Notes: generated by a model not told the origin, from the sequence alone. Shown: positions 35,125 to 45,019, counted from the stretch's first letter. The stretch: 64,000 bases of DNA from an uncultured Bacteroides sp. (GCA_900755095.1 CAAEFE010000013.1:42353-106352); one strand, 5' to 3'. A program made the numbers and translations.

Positions 35125-38100
35125 TTAGAAAGAAATCTTTGCAGAAAATCCCATCGATCTCAAACTCGGTTGCATGAAATAGTCCATACCCTGGTTATAA
35201 GTACCTGTACTTGCAGTAGATTCCGGGTCAAATGGAGCCTTACAATACAGCATCCATAAATTACGTCCTACAAAGGACACATTCAATCCAGAAATCCATT
35301 TACACCATTTATTGATCGGAATATCATATCCCAATGTCAATTCTCCCAAACGAACATTCGTCATACTATATACATACATAGAACCTACATAACCTGTACC
35401 ATTAGCTCCGATAGTCTGATACCATGTCTGGGCATCAATCATCTGACCGTTTACTTTCACGCCACCATTATCCCGCGCTTCTGCCGATGTTTTAGACACT
35501 CCATAATAGTCCATTACAGCTTGAGTGGCAGAAACTCCGATACCACCTACACGGGCATTCAACATAAATCCGAGACTGATTCCTTTCCAATTAAATTCAT
35601 TTCTCCAGCTAAGAGTATATTTCGGATTGGTATTACCAGCATAGACATAATTATTCTTATCTGTTTCCAATGTACCCGTCATTGAATTCATCCAGATATG
35701 TCCATGCTCATCAGTTCTCATTGTATTCACATATACATCTCCCATAGAGCCCCCTACTGTTAGCCGTTGTTTGGCACCGCCTAATGAATAAACATCCATT
35801 TCGTCCAGATGTACTGTCACTCCCAACTCTTCATTTGTATATTCAGGGAGTAATTGGTCAATGCGGTTTCTGTTGAGCGACCATAGTAAAGTTGTTTTCC
35901 AATCTACAGGCCCTATATTCTGTTTAAAGCCAAGAGCTAACTCAATACCTTTATTCGTTACTTTACCTGCATTTACATATAATTTAGAATATCCGGTTGT
36001 TGTAGAAATTTCCGGACTGAAGAGCTGATTCTCCGTATATGTCTTATAAGCTGTCACGTCCAGTGTCAGTTTATTATCAAACAGACCTAAATTAAATCCT
36101 CCTTCCCATGAATGAGTTCTCTCCGGTTTAAGGTCTTTTATCGGGAAATAAGAAGTGGTATTCAATCCTCCCAACACTGCGTACGTAGTGATAGCTCTGA
36201 ATCTTTCCGGTGCATTACCCACCTCACTATATGAAAGGCGAACCTTTGCATAAGAAAGAATGTTAGATTTCATTGTAAACATATTAGTCAGAATTGCTGA
36301 AGCACCGATAGAAGGATATAATATGGAAGAATGGTTTGTTCCTGCCAAAGCAGATATCCAGTCATTACGTAACGAACCATCTACATAAACCATGCCCTTA
36401 TATCCTAATGAGAATGTTCCGAATAAAGAATTGGTACGGTCGTGATAGTTCGTATTTTTATAGGTTAATTTACCGGAAACATTCGCATTGTTAGAAGTAA
36501 ACAGATTAGGAATGGTCAGTAATCCTCCTCCAAAATTAAGCTCCTTATAATCCAAATCCAATAAACTGGCACCTAAAGATGCTGTCAGATTCCATGTGTC
36601 GTGATAGAAATATTTATTGATATTCAACATGGCATCCGCATATATCTGACTGGTATTCTTGTTCGATTGCACGTATGCTCCTTTATCCGAGTTTTCAGCA
36701 ATCACATTCAAAGTGGAAGCATACATTTTCTTTTCCGAGTTGATAGTTTCCTTATCCAGTTTCACGCGTCCGGAAACATTCAACCAATCTGTTATCGTAT
36801 ATTTTAGTGAACCGCTTGCCAGAAAACGGTCTTTCTTGTTGGTATACATATTCCGGTTCGTAATCCAGTAAGGATTCTGCATGGATAATCCATTTTCTTT
36901 CAATGGCCAGAACTGTGTTTTTATGTTACGGTCTACATCATATCGTTCATAATACTGATATTTCGAGAAATCATCACCGCGCGGAAATAAATAAACGGGA
37001 ACCAATGGATTGGCATACTCTCCTTGCGACAACATATTCTGTTCCTTTACATTAGAATACATAAAACTTAAATCCATCGTCAGTTTATCATTCAGCATAG
37101 AGGTCGTGTTACGAACAGAGAAATTATATCTGTCCAAGTCATTATTCTGAATGATACCCCGGGCATTCACAGCACCTACGGATACATAGGTTTGATTTTT
37201 TTGTGTCCCTGTAGTCAGACTTACAGTGTTTGCTACATTGTAACCTGTCTGAAAAAAATCTTTAACTTCATAATCGGTAGGAGATGACAATTTAGATGCC
37301 CAACTATACCACTCTCCAGTTTCCGAACCATACGTATTCTGGAATTCCGGCAATCGGAATGGTGAATAGAAAGTTGAATTATTACTGTAAGTCAATCTGG
37401 TTTTATCTACAGCTCCTTTCTTCGTTGTGATAAGTACCACACCATTGGCAGCAGCCGAACCGTATAGTGCAGCGGCGGCCGATCCGCTAAGTACTGAAAT
37501 TGATTCTATATCATCAGCGTTGAAGTTAGCCAATCCGTCACCGGATTGTCCGGCACCCGTATACTGATCGTCGGGTTGTTCACCTGATATATTAGCCAAA
37601 GGAACTCCATCTACTACATATAGAGCGTTGTTATTACCTGATATAGACTTCGTACCACGCATTACCACACGGGCACCGCCTCCAATACCGGATGAACTTG
37701 CATTGATATTCACACCCGCCACCTTACCGGCAAGACTGCTCATCACATTCATATCTTTCGCCTTTGCCACTTCGTCGCCGCCAATCTGCTGCACATTGTA
37801 TGTCAAAGACTTGGTTTCGCGTTTAATGCCCAAAGCCGTTACAACAACCTCATTCAAGACTTTTGCATCTTCCGTCATCACAATGGAAAGCGATTTATTA
37901 TCTGTAACCTTCACCTCTTGAGAAGCATATCCAATATAAGAGATCTCCAATACCGCTCCCTTTTTAGCTTGAATCTGAAAGTTTCCGTCGAAATCTGTAA
38001 TAGCACCGGTAGTTGTCCCTTTTACTTTCACATTCACTCCGATCAAAGGTTCTCCTTTTGTATCTTTCACTGTACCTTTTACCTGAATAGTCGGATCTTG

Positions 38101-38487
38101 CTCTGTTACATTCAATTTATTGGTAGACAAGATAATCTGCTTATCAACCACTGTATAAGTAATGTTGGTTCCTTTAAATACCTCATCAAGAATATCCAGG
38201 ATCTTACCTGAATTGTTTCTCACAGAAACAATACGATTCTTCTGAATTGTTTTATCATTATAAAGGAAAACATAGTCGGACGTCTCCTCTATTTTATTCA
38301 GTACCTGTTCTACAGATACATTGTTCATTGAAATGGCAACCCGCGTTCGCTGGGCATAGCCATCTTCGGCAGAAAGTTGTAATACTACTGCGAAAAGTAG
38401 TGCTAGACTAATCCTCATAACTAAAGGAAGTTTTAGATTTAAAGCATATTTAGGACATAATGCTGTAAATGAATGATTTTTTTTCAT
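35125..38487 (-). CDS. SusC/RagA TonB-dependent transporter with STN domain
   Basis: A 1120-residue outer-membrane transporter. After the signal region (LVMRISLALLFAVVLQLSAEDGYAQ) comes an STN domain (~50-125; VAISMNNVSVEQVLNKIEETSDYVFLYND). A carboxypeptidase-regulatory-like domain (VKGTVKDTKGEPLIGVNVKVKG), plug (LNEVVVTALGIKRETKSLTYNVQQI) and barrel follow, ending MGFSAKISF. The STN domain fits signalling to the FecR protein encoded at 38670. It imports the oligosaccharide released by the surface enzymes of this PUL. Confidence 0.95.
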   Translation of the reverse strand: MKKNHSFTALCPKYALNLKLPLVMRISLALLFAVVLQLSAEDGYAQRTRVAISMNNVSVEQVLNKIEETSDYVFLYNDKTIQKNRIVSVRNNSGKILDILDEVFKGTNITYTVVDKQIILSTNKLNVTEQDPTIQVKGTVKDTKGEPLIGVNVKVKGTTTGAITDFDGNFQIQAKKGAVLEISYIGYASQEVKVTDNKSLSIVMTEDAKVLNEVVVTALGIKRETKSLTYNVQQIGGDEVAKAKDMNVMSSLAGKVAGVNINASSSGIGGGARVVMRGTKSISGNNNALYVVDGVPLANISGEQPDDQYTGAGQSGDGLANFNADDIESISVLSGSAAAALYGSAAANGVVLITTKKGAVDKTRLTYSNNSTFYSPFRLPEFQNTYGSETGEWYSWASKLSSPTDYEVKDFFQTGYNVANTVSLTTGTQKNQTYVSVGAVNARGIIQNNDLDRYNFSVRNTTSMLNDKLTMDLSFMYSNVKEQNMLSQGEYANPLVPVYLFPRGDDFSKYQYYERYDVDRNIKTQFWPLKENGLSMQNPYWITNRNMYTNKKDRFLASGSLKYTITDWLNVSGRVKLDKETINSEKKMYASTLNVIAENSDKGAYVQSNKNTSQIYADAMLNINKYFYHDTWNLTASLGASLLDLDYKELNFGGGLLTIPNLFTSNNANVSGKLTYKNTNYHDRTNSLFGTFSLGYKGMVYVDGSLRNDWISALAGTNHSSILYPSIGASAILTNMFTMKSNILSYAKVRLSYSEVGNAPERFRAITTYAVLGGLNTTSYFPIKDLKPERTHSWEGGFNLGLFDNKLTLDVTAYKTYTENQLFSPEISTTTGYSKLYVNAGKVTNKGIELALGFKQNIGPVDWKTTLLWSLNRNRIDQLLPEYTNEELGVTVHLDEMDVYSLGGAKQRLTVGGSMGDVYVNTMRTDEHGHIWMNSMTGTLETDKNNYVYAGNTNPKYTLSWRNEFNWKGISLGFMLNARVGGIGVSATQAVMDYYGVSKTSAEARDNGGVKVNGQMIDAQTWYQTIGANGTGYVGSMYVYSMTNVRLGELTLGYDIPINKWCKWISGLNVSFVGRNLWMLYCKAPFDPESTASTGTYNQGMDYFMQPSLRSMGFSAKISF

Positions 38488-38669
38488 ACATTTGTGGCTA
38501 ACTAAAGTTTATTACTAAATGAACTATGGTTTGATTCCGGCTAGTGTTTGCGAGACCTTGTACCGTGAATCTGGAAAATTCGGAGGAAGACAGCTGTTGG
38601 TAGCAGCTTTCTTCCTTTCTTTTATTCTCTTGTGTTATTCCATGGGCTTTTATTTTAAGGGTTACTACT

Positions 38670-39602
38670 CTAATATAAATCTACTCTAATTTTAGTCTTT
38701 GATAATGTATCATCTGCCTGTTGTTGCGGTTCTTCAATTTTCCATTTTAAATCGGCAGACCTGGCCAGATAATCCAATATCTGCGACAGAGTTTCAGTCC
38801 GGAAAGTAGCCCGGTACTTATATTCTTTTCCAGACCTATTGTTAAACTGAATTTCTACATTGAAATGTCGTTCCAGACGCTTCAGGATTTCTTCTAATGA
38901 AGCATTTCTGAAAATTAGTTTTCCATCTTTCCAAGCTATCTTTCCATAGACATCCACTTTATTTTTTTTCGACTTTTGACTCTGTTTGTCGTAAAGCAAC
39001 TGTTCTCCAGGAGCCAATACGATTGTTTCCTGATCGGGGGTTATCACATTTACCTTACCCTTTTCCAATACTGTTTCTATATAATTATCATCCTCATAAG
39101 CAGCTACATTAAATTTGGTACCATAAACATATACGCTCAAGCCATTCGGAGTATTTACATAGAAAGGACGATCTTTGTCTGCCTGCACTTCGAAATATGC
39201 CTCACCCTTCAGTTCTACCAACCGGTTGTCTTTCTTGAAAGTGGTAGGATAACGCAATGTACTACCTGCATTCAACCATACTACAGAATGATCCGGAAGT
39301 TCATAACGTATGACAGAACCGGTAGCGGTTACCACCTCTGCATATTTCTCGTCGGTTTCTGTTCCACTAAAATATAAATATCCCAAAACCAGAGAAGAGA
39401 GAAATAAAGGTATAGTCAGAAATGCTGCATAACGCATCAGTTGATTATACATATTCTTTCTTCTATTAGTTTTTATTGTGGTTTGTGCTTGATAATAGGC
39501 ACCCAATACATCAATGGATTCCATTTCTTTAATATCATCTCCCAATGCTTGTGCTTTACGGAGCAATGATTCCGGACTCATATTTTCCATATTTTCTTTC
39601 AA
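38670..39602 (-). CDS. FecR-family anti-sigma factor
   Basis: A 310-residue inner-membrane regulator. The cytoplasmic N-terminus covers ~1-55, with a membrane segment ~60-80 (YAAFLTIPLFLSSLVLGYLYF). The FecR domain (VVTATGSVIRYELPDHSVVWLNAGSTLRY) and a C-terminal STN-contacting domain (GKLIFRNASLEEILKRLERHFNVEIQF) follow. Its partner ECF sigma gene is on the opposite strand at 41850, beyond the FGE/sialidase-fold gene, rather than directly upstream. Confidence 0.93.
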   Translation of the reverse strand: MKENMENMSPESLLRKAQALGDDIKEMESIDVLGAYYQAQTTIKTNRRKNMYNQLMRYAAFLTIPLFLSSLVLGYLYFSGTETDEKYAEVVTATGSVIRYELPDHSVVWLNAGSTLRYPTTFKKDNRLVELKGEAYFEVQADKDRPFYVNTPNGLSVYVYGTKFNVAAYEDDNYIETVLEKGKVNVITPDQETIVLAPGEQLLYDKQSQKSKKNKVDVYGKIAWKDGKLIFRNASLEEILKRLERHFNVEIQFNNRSGKEYKYRATFRTETLSQILDYLARSADLKWKIEEPQQQADDTLSKTKIRVDLY

Positions 39603-39684
39603 AATCTTATCTTTTAATTGTAATTACACTTATAATACAACTGAAGTAATTGGAAAAGGACAGCAAAAACAAACTTTTTTTATT

Positions 39685-41676
39685 TTATTTTTCGAGCCAT
39701 GCCAAATTGAAGCGGTAATGCAATCGGCTACTAAGGATATGAACCACATTATCAGGAGTTTGTGTTCCTGCAAGATAGCCACGTGGTTCAGCATGATTTT
39801 CATCCATTTCGAAATATCCCGTCCATGCTCCACCGTTTAAAAAACGATATTCACCGTCCGTCAGTAGTTTTCTTACCGGCCATGTTTTTCCCTCATCGTA
39901 GGAAAGAGCCGCATACATGCCATATCCTTTCTTCACATTTCCATTTTTATCCTTAAATTCCAGACCACGTTCTTCCAAAGGCGTACGTTGCGGATGGTCT
40001 GTGAAAGAAACCAATAGCAAAGGTCCTTCATTCAGTCTCATTAAAACAAGACGCTGACCTCCGTCAATAGGAGGGAGTTCGCTTGCTACATATTTCCAGG
40101 TCTTTCCCATATCATCTGATATGCTCATTGGCATTCGGAGCTTTCCTTCTTTATTCCGTATGCTATTACCACGCCCCATAGCCATCAAACTTCCGTTCCC
40201 TAATTGTACAATTCCCGCATGGATACCTGCGATTGTACTTCCCGTTCCTCCTTCTTTGAAATCCGGCAAAGGAGCGCCATCCCAAGGATCGCACCATGTT
40301 TTTCCTCCATCTTTACTGATTTGAACAGCTGCCCCGTCATGACTGCCGGGACCCGCATCACAGGCTTGAACCAGCCATCCCTCACGTGTGCGAATCGTAC
40401 CAGCTATTACCTGATGACGTTTGGTATGTTCGGGAGCTATCAGTTTAGGAGTGCTCCATGAAGCACCGTTATCTGTGCTGGTACGTAGTACCATTGCGAG
40501 ATTCTGCCAGTCTCCCGATGCTTCCACTCCATTGATATGATACAATTTTCCTTTCCCGTCATTGAGCAAAGCGCTTCCTGTCATATTCCGATCCGGAACT
40601 TTAAAGAATAAAGAAGCCACATCCCAATCAGTGTGCCCGGCACGCAAGCGGGAACCGAGTACTACCATCCCTCTCCCATTCTCTTCATTTGCAGAAAACC
40701 ATATTGCCAGCAAATCTCCATTATCACACCACGTAACTGCAGGCTGATGATTATGCAGATAAAATGGGGTATTCGAATCACATACCGGACGTACCACAAA
40801 TGGTATCGGAGGCAAAAACATCGGTGTGATAGCAGATACTTTTTTCCATTTTATAGATGTATTTTCTACAGATTTCTGATTGAACGGGACAGGGGCAGAT
40901 GTTCCCGATACATTCAAACGAGTATCTGCTTCCACAATTCTAAATCCGGTTTGGGAATGTTTATCTTCCGGGAGCATAGCCAGTCGATTGGCACTTCGCA
41001 AGTATTTCTCCGGGGTGTGATGACTCCCTCCTCGAGTGACCCGAAACTCTCCGGTCAACGGTCCTGCCGGGTCTTTCTGCTTTTCTGCGGAATAAGGAGC
41101 ATACCAATCCAAGCACCATTCTTCCACATTTCCATGCATATCATAAAGCCCGAATGTATTAGGAGGAGTCTGGGCTACTTTTAAAGATACCGGATCAAAG
41201 TCACGAACCACTTTTTGATTCCGATGATAAACTGCAGGTAACCCGTCTCCTGTAGAAAATAGTGTGTATGTGCCTGCCCGACAAGCATATTCCCATTCCG
41301 CTTCTGTTGGCAAACGATAGTTTTTGCCTTCTTTCCGGCTAAGCCATTCACAAAAGGCAACAGCATCGGAATAACTCACATTGACGACTGCTTCATCATC
41401 TTCCAGCGAAACACCGTTTTTTCCTCGTAATGCCCGATGTTCCGGACGGAATGATTCATATTGCGCATTCGTTATTTCAGTGATTCCCATACGAAACGGG
41501 CGAGAGATTATTACCTGATGGATAGGAGCCTCATCAAAATCTTCGCCTAATCCGTCACTTCCCATATAAAAACTTCCGGCAGGTATTTCAGCCATCGGAA
41601 TAAAAGACTTGGAAACTCCTTGAGAATGTATTGGCAAACAAAAGGTTATAGCCAATAAAAAAAACTTGTTTTTCAT
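39685..41676 (-). CDS. Exported fusion of FGE/SUMF1-like domain and sialidase-fold beta-propeller
   Basis: A 663-residue exported protein with a signal peptide (FFLLAITFCLPIHSQG). Residues ~25-250 are an FGE-sulfatase/SUMF1 domain (MAEIPAGSFYMGSDG...RLPTEAEWEYACRAG...DMHGNVEEWCLDW...RGGSHHTPEKYLRSANR). The catalytic cysteine positions after RGGS are replaced by His and Tyr, so formylglycine-generating activity is unlikely. Residues ~270-660 contain four Asp boxes (STDNGASW, SKDGGKTW, SDDMGKTW, SYDEGKTW) of a BNR/sialidase propeller. It may remove terminal sialic acid or another capping sugar; sialidase activity is not proven by the motifs. Confidence 0.85.
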   Translation of the reverse strand: MKNKFFLLAITFCLPIHSQGVSKSFIPMAEIPAGSFYMGSDGLGEDFDEAPIHQVIISRPFRMGITEITNAQYESFRPEHRALRGKNGVSLEDDEAVVNVSYSDAVAFCEWLSRKEGKNYRLPTEAEWEYACRAGTYTLFSTGDGLPAVYHRNQKVVRDFDPVSLKVAQTPPNTFGLYDMHGNVEEWCLDWYAPYSAEKQKDPAGPLTGEFRVTRGGSHHTPEKYLRSANRLAMLPEDKHSQTGFRIVEADTRLNVSGTSAPVPFNQKSVENTSIKWKKVSAITPMFLPPIPFVVRPVCDSNTPFYLHNHQPAVTWCDNGDLLAIWFSANEENGRGMVVLGSRLRAGHTDWDVASLFFKVPDRNMTGSALLNDGKGKLYHINGVEASGDWQNLAMVLRTSTDNGASWSTPKLIAPEHTKRHQVIAGTIRTREGWLVQACDAGPGSHDGAAVQISKDGGKTWCDPWDGAPLPDFKEGGTGSTIAGIHAGIVQLGNGSLMAMGRGNSIRNKEGKLRMPMSISDDMGKTWKYVASELPPIDGGQRLVLMRLNEGPLLLVSFTDHPQRTPLEERGLEFKDKNGNVKKGYGMYAALSYDEGKTWPVRKLLTDGEYRFLNGGAWTGYFEMDENHAEPRGYLAGTQTPDNVVHILSSRLHYRFNLAWLEK

Positions 41677-41789
41677 ATTTTAATCCCGTTTATATATAAT
41701 ACAATCAACCTATATACAAAAGGACAGCCTCATCTGATTATTTTCTATTCATTAGTGTTGAAAGCAAAAAAAAGAATCGAAAATTAGGC

Positions 41790-41816
41790 TTTGATAATTA
41801 TCTTATTATATATTTG
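41790..41816 (+). promoter_or_regulatory. Promoter of ECF sigma gene
   Basis: TATATTTG (41809-41816) matches the -7 consensus; TTTG (41790-41793) lies upstream, but the 15-bp spacing is shorter than the usual 19-21. Confidence 0.5.
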
Positions 41817-41849
41817 CAACGAAATGAAAAACTACAGAACCTCAAAATA

Positions 41850-42413
41850 ATGAAAATATCTTTTTCTAAACAGACTAAAGAACGGGCTTTCAAACAACTT
41901 TATGAGGAGTATTATGCCCCATTTTGTTTGTATGCAAAAAGGTTTGTTGATGATAAAGAAACACGTGAAGACATCGTTTCGGATGTATTCACCTCATTAT
42001 GGGATAAACTGGATACTGATTCTTTTGATCTTCAATCGAACACCGCATTAGCTTACATCAAAATGTGCGTAAAAAATAGCTGCCTGAATTTCCTGAAACA
42101 TCAGGAATATGAATGGAGCTATGCGGAAAATATACAGAAGAAAGCTCCTGTCTATGAAACAGAACCGGATAGTATATATACTCTTGATGAGCTATACAGA
42201 ATGTTGTATGAGACATTAAACAAACTTCCCGAAAACTATCGAACGGTCTTTATTAAAAGTTTCTTTGAAGGCAAAACTCATACAGAGATTGCAGAAGAGA
42301 TGAATCTTAGCGTGAAGTCTATCAATCGATATAAACAAAAAACGATGGAACTTTTACGTAATGAATTAAAGGAGTATATGCCACTATTACTCTTGTTATT
42401 TCTTCGTGCATAA
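41850..42413 (+). CDS. ECF RNA polymerase sigma-70 factor
   Basis: A 187-residue ECF sigma factor starting at ATG 41850 (MKISFSKQTKERAFKQLYEEYY). An in-frame upstream TTG at 41814 overlaps the -7 box and is unlikely. Region 2: YAKRFVDDKETREDIVSDVFTSLWD; region 4: LPENYRTVFIKSFFEGKTHTEIAEEMNLSVKSINRYKQKTMELLRNEL. It is divergent from the PUL it should control and the FecR gene is on the other strand, an altered version of the usual sigma-FecR-SusC order. Confidence 0.93.
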   Translation: MKISFSKQTKERAFKQLYEEYYAPFCLYAKRFVDDKETREDIVSDVFTSLWDKLDTDSFDLQSNTALAYIKMCVKNSCLNFLKHQEYEWSYAENIQKKAPVYETEPDSIYTLDELYRMLYETLNKLPENYRTVFIKSFFEGKTHTEIAEEMNLSVKSINRYKQKTMELLRNELKEYMPLLLLLFLRA

Positions 42414-42785
42414 TCTACATCCTCATGTTCTCTTCCTGGTATATGCCTTTCTTTTGAAAAACAGTCGTACTCTATATATGTATTAGTCCTGTTGTTTATA
42501 TCACTCTGCTTAATAGTTAGCAGGGGCTTACTTGTGTGGACAGATAAGCTATCAGTTGTGAACAAATCCGTTTACGGTTGTAAACAGATTTGTTCACATG
42601 GGTGAGCCCTTGTAAAACATTAGAGCTTAACAAAAGAATACCTAAGTATCAATGTATGATATATAGGGAAATATAGTATAAATTAGCTGGGAACAAGACG
42701 AGCCAGGGTGAGGGTAACTTTTTACCCTCACCCTGGCCTCACCTCTACCCTCACACTTGAAACACCGATGAATAAAGGGATTGAA
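42414..42785. other. Gene-free interval with structured repeats
   Basis: No credible gene between the sigma gene and menE, which are convergent. It holds the 18-bp inverted repeat at 42558-42597 and most of a GTGAGGGT repeat cluster (42702-42808), with A/T-rich DNA between. Confidence 0.8.
42558..42597. terminator. 18-bp inverted repeat with 4-nt loop
   Basis: Arms 42558-42575 and 42580-42597 match as reverse complements except at one position; loop GGTT. The stem is moderate in G+C and lacks an obvious T-run, so it may be a weak terminator or a protein-binding palindrome. Confidence 0.6.
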
Positions 42786-42808
42786 TCAAGGTGTGAGGGT
42801 GTGAGGGT
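42702..42808. repeat. GTGAGGGT repeat cluster with perfect 16-bp hairpin
   Basis: Five copies of GTGAGGGT in both orientations: 42708-42715 (+), 42724-42731 (-), 42747-42754 (-), 42793-42800 (+) and 42801-42808 (+). The first two form a perfect 16-bp stem (42702-42717 / 42722-42737) with a 4-nt loop. The same core unit makes up the repeat at 6644-6773. The last two copies lie inside the menE reading frame and encode its final residues. Confidence 0.85.
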
Positions 42809-43901
42809 AAAACGTCATCAACATTTGTTTGGCTAAGATGCGACACTCTGCCCGGTTTATTTTTCCGTTCTCTGTTTGCGGAATGGATTCTATTGTCAAT
42901 ATATGCTTGGGACGATAATAAGGTTCCAGTATTTCATGTAGTTTATTTCCGATTTCTTCTGTGTCGGGCTGATCTGCCAATAATAAAGTGACAGCCTGCC
43001 CTAAGCGCTGATCCGGAACTGAAGTAATGACAAAGGACACAGGAATAAACGGGCGGAGCAACTTCTCCATCTCCTCTGCTTGAATCTTAATTCCTCCACT
43101 GTTAATCACATTGTCTTTCCGGCCTAGAATCATAAAACTTCCATCGGGATAGATACGTGCAATGTCATTGGTCTGCAATGTTTCGTCACATACCAAAGGG
43201 GCATCAATGATTAATGTATTCTCTGCGGATAAAGACAATTTTACTGAAGGAAATGGATAATAATGTTCTGAAGCCGATGCTCCGTTCAGACGACGAAGGG
43301 CAATATGCGACAAAGTTTCAGTCATGCCATAAGTGGAGTAAACGGCAGTCGGAAGATGGTTTATCTCCGTTTCCAGAGCCTCATCAACAGCTCCGCCTCC
43401 TATAATCAGAATATCCGTTTGTTTTAATCGCTCTTTTTCTTCGGGAACCTGCATCGTGTTATAAACTTGCAATGGGACCATTGCCACAAATCTCAAAGGT
43501 TCTTTTATATCCGCCAACGGATGACCGGAAGCAGGACGAACAATCAGGTTCAAACCTGCAACCAATGAACGTACGACCACCATCATTGCACCGATATAAC
43601 GAAGATTCATACATAATAATGCCGACTCACCTTTCTTCAAATTCAGAAATTCACAAGTCAGACGCGCACTTTGCATCATTTGATCCTTGCGTACCATCAG
43701 TTCTTTAGGTATACCCGTGGAACCCGATGTATGAACCGTGATGACAGGAGAGCCATTAAACCATTCGTTCAGGAAAAGATATAAATCCCAATAAGCAGAA
43801 GAATGAGCTTCTGCTCCTCCTGCTATCAATTGGCTTATATCTTCAAAAGTGTATTCTTTTCCTTCCAGTAGCAAGCGCTGTTGTTGTCGATCGAATATCA
43901 T
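42786..43901 (-). CDS. menE: o-Succinylbenzoate-CoA ligase
   Basis: A 371-residue AMP-binding enzyme of menaquinone synthesis that activates o-succinylbenzoate with ATP and CoA. The P-loop-like motif TSGSTGIPK is at ~60, with the YSTYGMTETLSH motif and GRKDNVINSGGIKIQAEEME near the C-terminus. It is shorter than the ~450-residue enzymes of other bacteria, as usual in Bacteroides. Its last residues (PHTLTP) are encoded by the GTGAGGGT repeats. It ends the men operon, 31 bp after menC. Confidence 0.92.
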   Translation of the reverse strand: MIFDRQQQRLLLEGKEYTFEDISQLIAGGAEAHSSAYWDLYLFLNEWFNGSPVITVHTSGSTGIPKELMVRKDQMMQSARLTCEFLNLKKGESALLCMNLRYIGAMMVVVRSLVAGLNLIVRPASGHPLADIKEPLRFVAMVPLQVYNTMQVPEEKERLKQTDILIIGGGAVDEALETEINHLPTAVYSTYGMTETLSHIALRRLNGASASEHYYPFPSVKLSLSAENTLIIDAPLVCDETLQTNDIARIYPDGSFMILGRKDNVINSGGIKIQAEEMEKLLRPFIPVSFVITSVPDQRLGQAVTLLLADQPDTEEIGNKLHEILEPYYRPKHILTIESIPQTENGKINRAECRILAKQMLMTFYPHTLTP

Positions 43902-43932
43902 CTGAATATCCTTTAAATACCACTAAATACCA

Positions 43933-44958
43933 TCATTTACAAAACCACAGGCAATCTTTTCTGATTTCAAGAGGCACTTCTATATTGTCAGTAAAGAGCA
44001 TACCCGTTCCCAATCCTTGTGGCAACGGATTATTGAATGTTGCACACCAATGGGCGATAGCGTTCAAACCAATGTTGGACTCTAAAGCGGAAGTGATCCA
44101 CCAGCCGATATGTTGCTTTTCCGCTTCCATAATCCATTCATCCCCTCCGCATATTCCTCCGTGGAGAGATGGTTTAATGATGATATATTGCGGACGGATG
44201 GTTGCCAGCAGTTTCTTTTTTTCTTCCAGCGTGTTGCATCCTATCAGCTCTTCATCCAATGCTATCGGCAACGGAGATTCAGAAGTGAGCCGGGCCATTT
44301 CCTCCCATTGTCCGGCACGGATCGGCTGTTCGATAGAATGTAAATCAAATTCTGACAGACGTTTCAGTTTTTCCATTGCATCACCCGGAGAGAAAGCACC
44401 GTTTGCATCTACACGCAACTCTATTTCTTTAGAAGAGAAATGGGTACGAATATGACGTAACAACGCCAATTCTTTTTCAAAATCGATAGCACCAATCTTT
44501 AGTTTGACACAACGGAATCCGGCTTCCATCTTTTTCTCGATTTGGGATAACATGTGATCAAAATCTCCCATCCAGATCAGGCCGTTGATTGGAATCCCTA
44601 CCTCTCCACGTGAAAAAGCCGTATCGGATAAAGCCCAACTCCCTGCAAAGAAATGCCAGATAGCCGTTTCCAAACCAAATAAGATGGAAGGATATTGGCA
44701 TAAAACATCCTTATCCCACATTCCTTGTTCTTTCTCTACTTGCCGACAAATTCTTTTTAATATATCTTCATAATCAGGGAGATCATCACAACTTAAAGCG
44801 GGCAAAGGCGCGCACTCTCCAATTCCCACTCTACCCGGAAAGTCAGGAGAAGTAAAGTGAAGATACCAGACTTTTCGGGTAGTATATATTCCCCGGGAAG
44901 TTCCCGCGGGTTGCTTGAAATGAAGCAACCGGGGAATAATATCTATCTTACAATCCAT
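43933..44958 (-). CDS. menC: o-Succinylbenzoate synthase
   Basis: A 341-residue enolase-superfamily enzyme that dehydrates SHCHC to o-succinylbenzoate. Catalytic and metal-binding features are in order: KLKIG (Lys base), VDANGAF (Asp), EQPI (Glu), ALDEE (Asp) and IIKPS (second Lys). It lies in the men operon between menB and menE. Position and motifs together make MenC more likely than a muconate or dipeptide-epimerase relative. Confidence 0.93.
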   Translation of the reverse strand: MDCKIDIIPRLLHFKQPAGTSRGIYTTRKVWYLHFTSPDFPGRVGIGECAPLPALSCDDLPDYEDILKRICRQVEKEQGMWDKDVLCQYPSILFGLETAIWHFFAGSWALSDTAFSRGEVGIPINGLIWMGDFDHMLSQIEKKMEAGFRCVKLKIGAIDFEKELALLRHIRTHFSSKEIELRVDANGAFSPGDAMEKLKRLSEFDLHSIEQPIRAGQWEEMARLTSESPLPIALDEELIGCNTLEEKKKLLATIRPQYIIIKPSLHGGICGGDEWIMEAEKQHIGWWITSALESNIGLNAIAHWCATFNNPLPQGLGTGMLFTDNIEVPLEIRKDCLWFCK

Positions 44959-45019
44959 AATGAATATCTTTTCAATCTGCTAATTACTGCACAATCAGTC
45001 TTTCATTAGCCTATCATTT

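Noticed and set aside
40633..41184. 183-codon plus-strand open frame inside the FGE/sialidase-fold gene
   Set aside because: The opposite strand has a complete, motif-rich protein; this frame has no recognisable domain.
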